Shown piece after piece: positions 6,910 through 7,955 of a DNA stretch of 7,955 nucleotides. A model generated the notes under the pieces. It saw only the letters and a list, made by a program, of their open reading frames with translations. It was not told where the DNA came from and did not search any database. Each line of letters opens with the position of its first letter. Within the stretch, counting starts at the first letter, position 1. Position numbers and translations under genes: made by a program. This DNA comes from Melioribacteraceae bacterium (lineage in GTDB: Bacteria; Bacteroidota; Ignavibacteria; Ignavibacteriales; Melioribacteraceae): assembly GCA_015486905.1 (NCBI GenBank), contig WFQV01000001.1:1-7955 (forward strand). Direction: 5' to 3'.

Positions 6910-7034
6910 TTAACTATTTGAAAATTAGAAATCAAATAGTCAAATAATTAACGCCGGTTGAAATGTGGAGTGTTTTCGGTTGGACCGAAAGAGTTAATTT
7001 ACCTCACCCGCGAAGGTTAATTAATTTGACTATC
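6910..7034 (-). promoter_or_regulatory. Riboswitch expression platform with alternative helices
   Basis: Three structures can be drawn between the aptamer and the GTG start. First, an L13-type hairpin: 7024-7015 pairs with 7003-6994 (one mismatch) and its 11-base loop contains GCGGG (7011-7007), complementary to CCCGC (7140-7136) in aptamer loop L5. Second, a start-proximal hairpin: 6943-6932 pairs with 6921-6910 (12 pairs, one G-U), ending nine bases before the start codon. Third, a long-range helix: ATAGTCAAAT just after the aptamer (7033-7024) pairs perfectly with ATTTGACTAT (6945-6936), extendable by six pairs (7022-7017 with 6951-6946) past one bulged base. The second and third share 6936-6943 and exclude each other. 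A further small hairpin occupies 6974-6990. No U-run follows the start-proximal hairpin, so control of translation initiation is more likely than transcription termination. Confidence 0.6.
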
Positions 7035-7190
7035 TACGGCAGGTCTCCTGGCTTAGGACTCCGCAAGACGCCTTCCCATCACGGCTTCTATCGTGACAGT
7101 GGCTTTTTGTCTGCGGATTAACATCCATCACAGTTGCGGGGCAGCGCCGGATTTTAACCGACTTCCCTATTAAGCTAACGCACCGTAAAA
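7033..7190 (-). promoter_or_regulatory. Cobalamin (B12) riboswitch aptamer
   Basis: Read on the minus strand, the order of conserved blocks is that of the cobalamin riboswitch family: TTAATAGGGAA, then GCTGCCCCGCAACTGT, then CAGACA, the B12-box core GCCACTG (7103-7097), then TGGGAAGGC and AGCCAGGAGACCTGCC at the 3' end. TACGG (7187-7183) pairs with CCGTA (7039-7035) to close P1. The L5 loop bears CCCGC, which can kiss the GCGGG loop of the downstream hairpin. All core blocks look intact, so the aptamer is probably functional. In the usual arrangement adenosylcobalamin or another cobalamin represses the genes downstream, here the receptor and its lipoprotein. Which cobalamin form it prefers cannot be judged by eye. 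Confidence 0.96.
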
Positions 7191-7207
7191 TTTTTTGAAA
7201 GAACATT

Positions 7208-7239
7208 CAAACTTAATCATAAGAAAGATGTCAAGCAAG
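7208..7239 (-). promoter_or_regulatory. Promoter of the riboswitch-btuB-btuG operon
   Basis: On the minus strand TAAGTTTG (7215-7208) is a perfect match to the Bacteroidota TAnnTTTG element. Exactly 20 bases upstream lies CTTG (7239-7236), three of four bases of the TTTG -33 element. A TTGACA (7234-7229) overlaps this region but has no -10 box at the right distance. The predicted start near 7202 leaves about 15 bases before the aptamer, the expected geometry. Confidence 0.6.
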
Positions 7240-7263
7240 GGAAAAATTTTACACTAATTTCAT

Positions 7264-7271
7264 TATTTTTG
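7264..7271 (+). promoter_or_regulatory. Candidate promoter element for the acetyltransferase
   Basis: TATTTTTG matches TAnnTTTG and lies 17 bases before ATG 7289, leaving a leader of roughly ten bases. No -33 TTTG is found 19-21 bases upstream, so the call is weak. It is divergent from the riboswitch promoter, about 50 bases away. Confidence 0.3.
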
Positions 7272-7288
7272 CGCTAAAAAATTAACGA

Positions 7289-7777
7289 ATGAAATTAAGA
7301 AATTGTAAAGTTACGGATTACGGTCAAGTTGTTGAATTGCTGAGGCTTTCGTGGGCGGATGCTTACGGGTTCATTCCTCAAAAAGATAGGGAAAGTTTTT
7401 TAAAAACATATTACACCAAAGAGCGTTTTGAACAATTTTTAGAAAATGAATTAATAGAATGTCTTGTATTTGAAATAAAGAAAAAGATTATTGCTTGGAT
7501 GCGTTTGGAAGAAATTCCTTCCTACGGAGAATTTCATCTTTCGTCAATCTACGTCTTACCTAATAGTAAGGGAAATGGGTTGGGAACAAGAATGATTAAA
7601 TATGCTTTCGAGGTGGCAAAGCGGAAGAGTTACAATAAAATTTGGCTTGGTGTGATGGAGCAAAATTTACCGGCTTTGGAATGGTACAAAAAATTGGGAT
7701 TTGTTTTTGTGAGGAAAGAACCTTTCAAAATGGGAGAGACAGAAGTGATTCATCTGATCGGTTACAAAAAACTTTAG
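7289..7777 (+). CDS. GNAT-family N-acetyltransferase
   Basis: Transfers an acetyl group from acetyl-CoA to an amine; the substrate cannot be read from the sequence. The 162-residue length is that of a single GNAT domain. Motif A is at about 85-104: a strand SSIYVLP followed by the pyrophosphate loop KGNGLG (94-99), where Asn92 stands in place of the usual Gln/Arg of the QxxGxG pattern. Motif B is at about 119-138, with NLPALEWYKKLGF; Tyr133 is at the position of the common general acid. The N-terminal LRNCKVTDYGQVVEL is the usual first strand and helix, and WADAY (22-26) lies in the variable substrate region. ATG 7289 starts two residues before the first strand and has no Shine-Dalgarno. It is transcribed away from the B12 operon, so no shared role is implied. 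Small-molecule, peptide N-terminal or protein substrates are all possible. Confidence 0.87.
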   Translation: MKLRNCKVTDYGQVVELLRLSWADAYGFIPQKDRESFLKTYYTKERFEQFLENELIECLVFEIKKKIIAWMRLEEIPSYGEFHLSSIYVLPNSKGNGLGTRMIKYAFEVAKRKSYNKIWLGVMEQNLPALEWYKKLGFVFVRKEPFKMGETEVIHLIGYKKL

Positions 7778-7851
7778 TTAATTTTATTATTGTCCGTTAA
7801 ATTTTGTAATTTTATTTTCATTAATGTTTTCAAATTAAGTAGAGACTTAAA

Positions 7852-7955
7852 ATGTTCAGAACCGCTTTTCTCGTTTCCTTTTTTGTTTTCATATTTTCCA
7901 CAAATGCAAAAACTTATTATGTCGATTTCACAGCAGGCAATGATTCGTACAACGG
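7852..7955 (+). CDS. Secreted protein, N-terminal fragment (possible right-handed beta-helix)
   Basis: Only the first 34 codons and two bases are inside the window. The product opens with a signal peptide (about 1-19: MFRTAFLVSFF, hydrophobic core, then STNA before the likely cleavage). The mature start KTYYVDFTAGNDSYNG (20-35) resembles the opening of many secreted right-handed beta-helix proteins, pectate-lyase-like or Por-secreted, which begin YYV(S/D)..GND...G. AGAG at 7841-7844 is a possible weak ribosome site before the ATG. It lies 74 bases after the acetyltransferase in the same direction; no terminator is seen between them. Enzyme activity, if any, cannot be told from this fragment. 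Confidence 0.7.
   Translation, partial: MFRTAFLVSFFVFIFSTNAKTYYVDFTAGNDSYN

Noticed and set aside
6910..6943. Start-proximal hairpin as an intrinsic terminator
   Set aside because: On the transcribed minus strand it is followed by a run of A, not U, and its stem is A-T rich. A role in translation initiation fits better.

Overview
The window looks like a stretch of chromosome from a free-living, AT-rich member of the Bacteroidota/Ignavibacteria side of the bacterial tree. The support is indirect but consistent: an outer-membrane TonB-dependent receptor with an N-terminal carboxypeptidase-regulatory-like domain, a beta-propeller lipoprotein of the BtuG type, promoter-like TAnnTTTG elements instead of sigma70 -10 boxes, and weak or missing Shine-Dalgarno sequences before several genes. 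The genus-level guess (Ignavibacterium/Melioribacter-like) is inference only.

Layout. Positions 1-865 carry no convincing gene. They hold repeat-rich intergenic DNA: three short arrays of an octamer ATCCAnnn (two on +, one on -), three perfect GC-rich hairpins and a polypyrimidine tract. Positions 930-3675 (+) encode the two enzymes of the saccharopine pathway of lysine metabolism as separate neighbouring genes: lysine-ketoglutarate reductase (436 aa) and saccharopine dehydrogenase (450 aa), in the same order as the two halves of the fused animal/plant enzyme. A short GC hairpin with U-rich flanks on both strands (3668-3700) separates this unit from a convergent minus-strand operon.

The minus-strand operon reads from about 7205 down to 3698. 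It consists of a TAAGTTTG promoter, a textbook cobalamin riboswitch (7033-7190), a leader with mutually exclusive helices, a BtuB-like TonB-dependent receptor with a GTG start (6900-4747), and a surface-type beta-propeller lipoprotein resembling BtuG of Bacteroides (4750-3698), coupled by an ATGA overlap. Together these make a compact, B12-repressed corrinoid capture and uptake system: the lipoprotein would bind cobalamin at the cell surface and hand it to the receptor, which moves it across the outer membrane with TonB energy. No periplasmic binding protein or inner-membrane ABC transporter is in the window.

To the right, reading away from the riboswitch promoter, are a GNAT-family N-acetyltransferase (7289-7777) and the first 34 codons of a secreted protein whose mature N-terminus resembles right-handed beta-helix proteins (7852 to the window end).

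The most interesting parts are the riboswitch/BtuB/BtuG unit with a readable switching mechanism, and the octamer arrays on the left. Everything else is ordinary metabolism.
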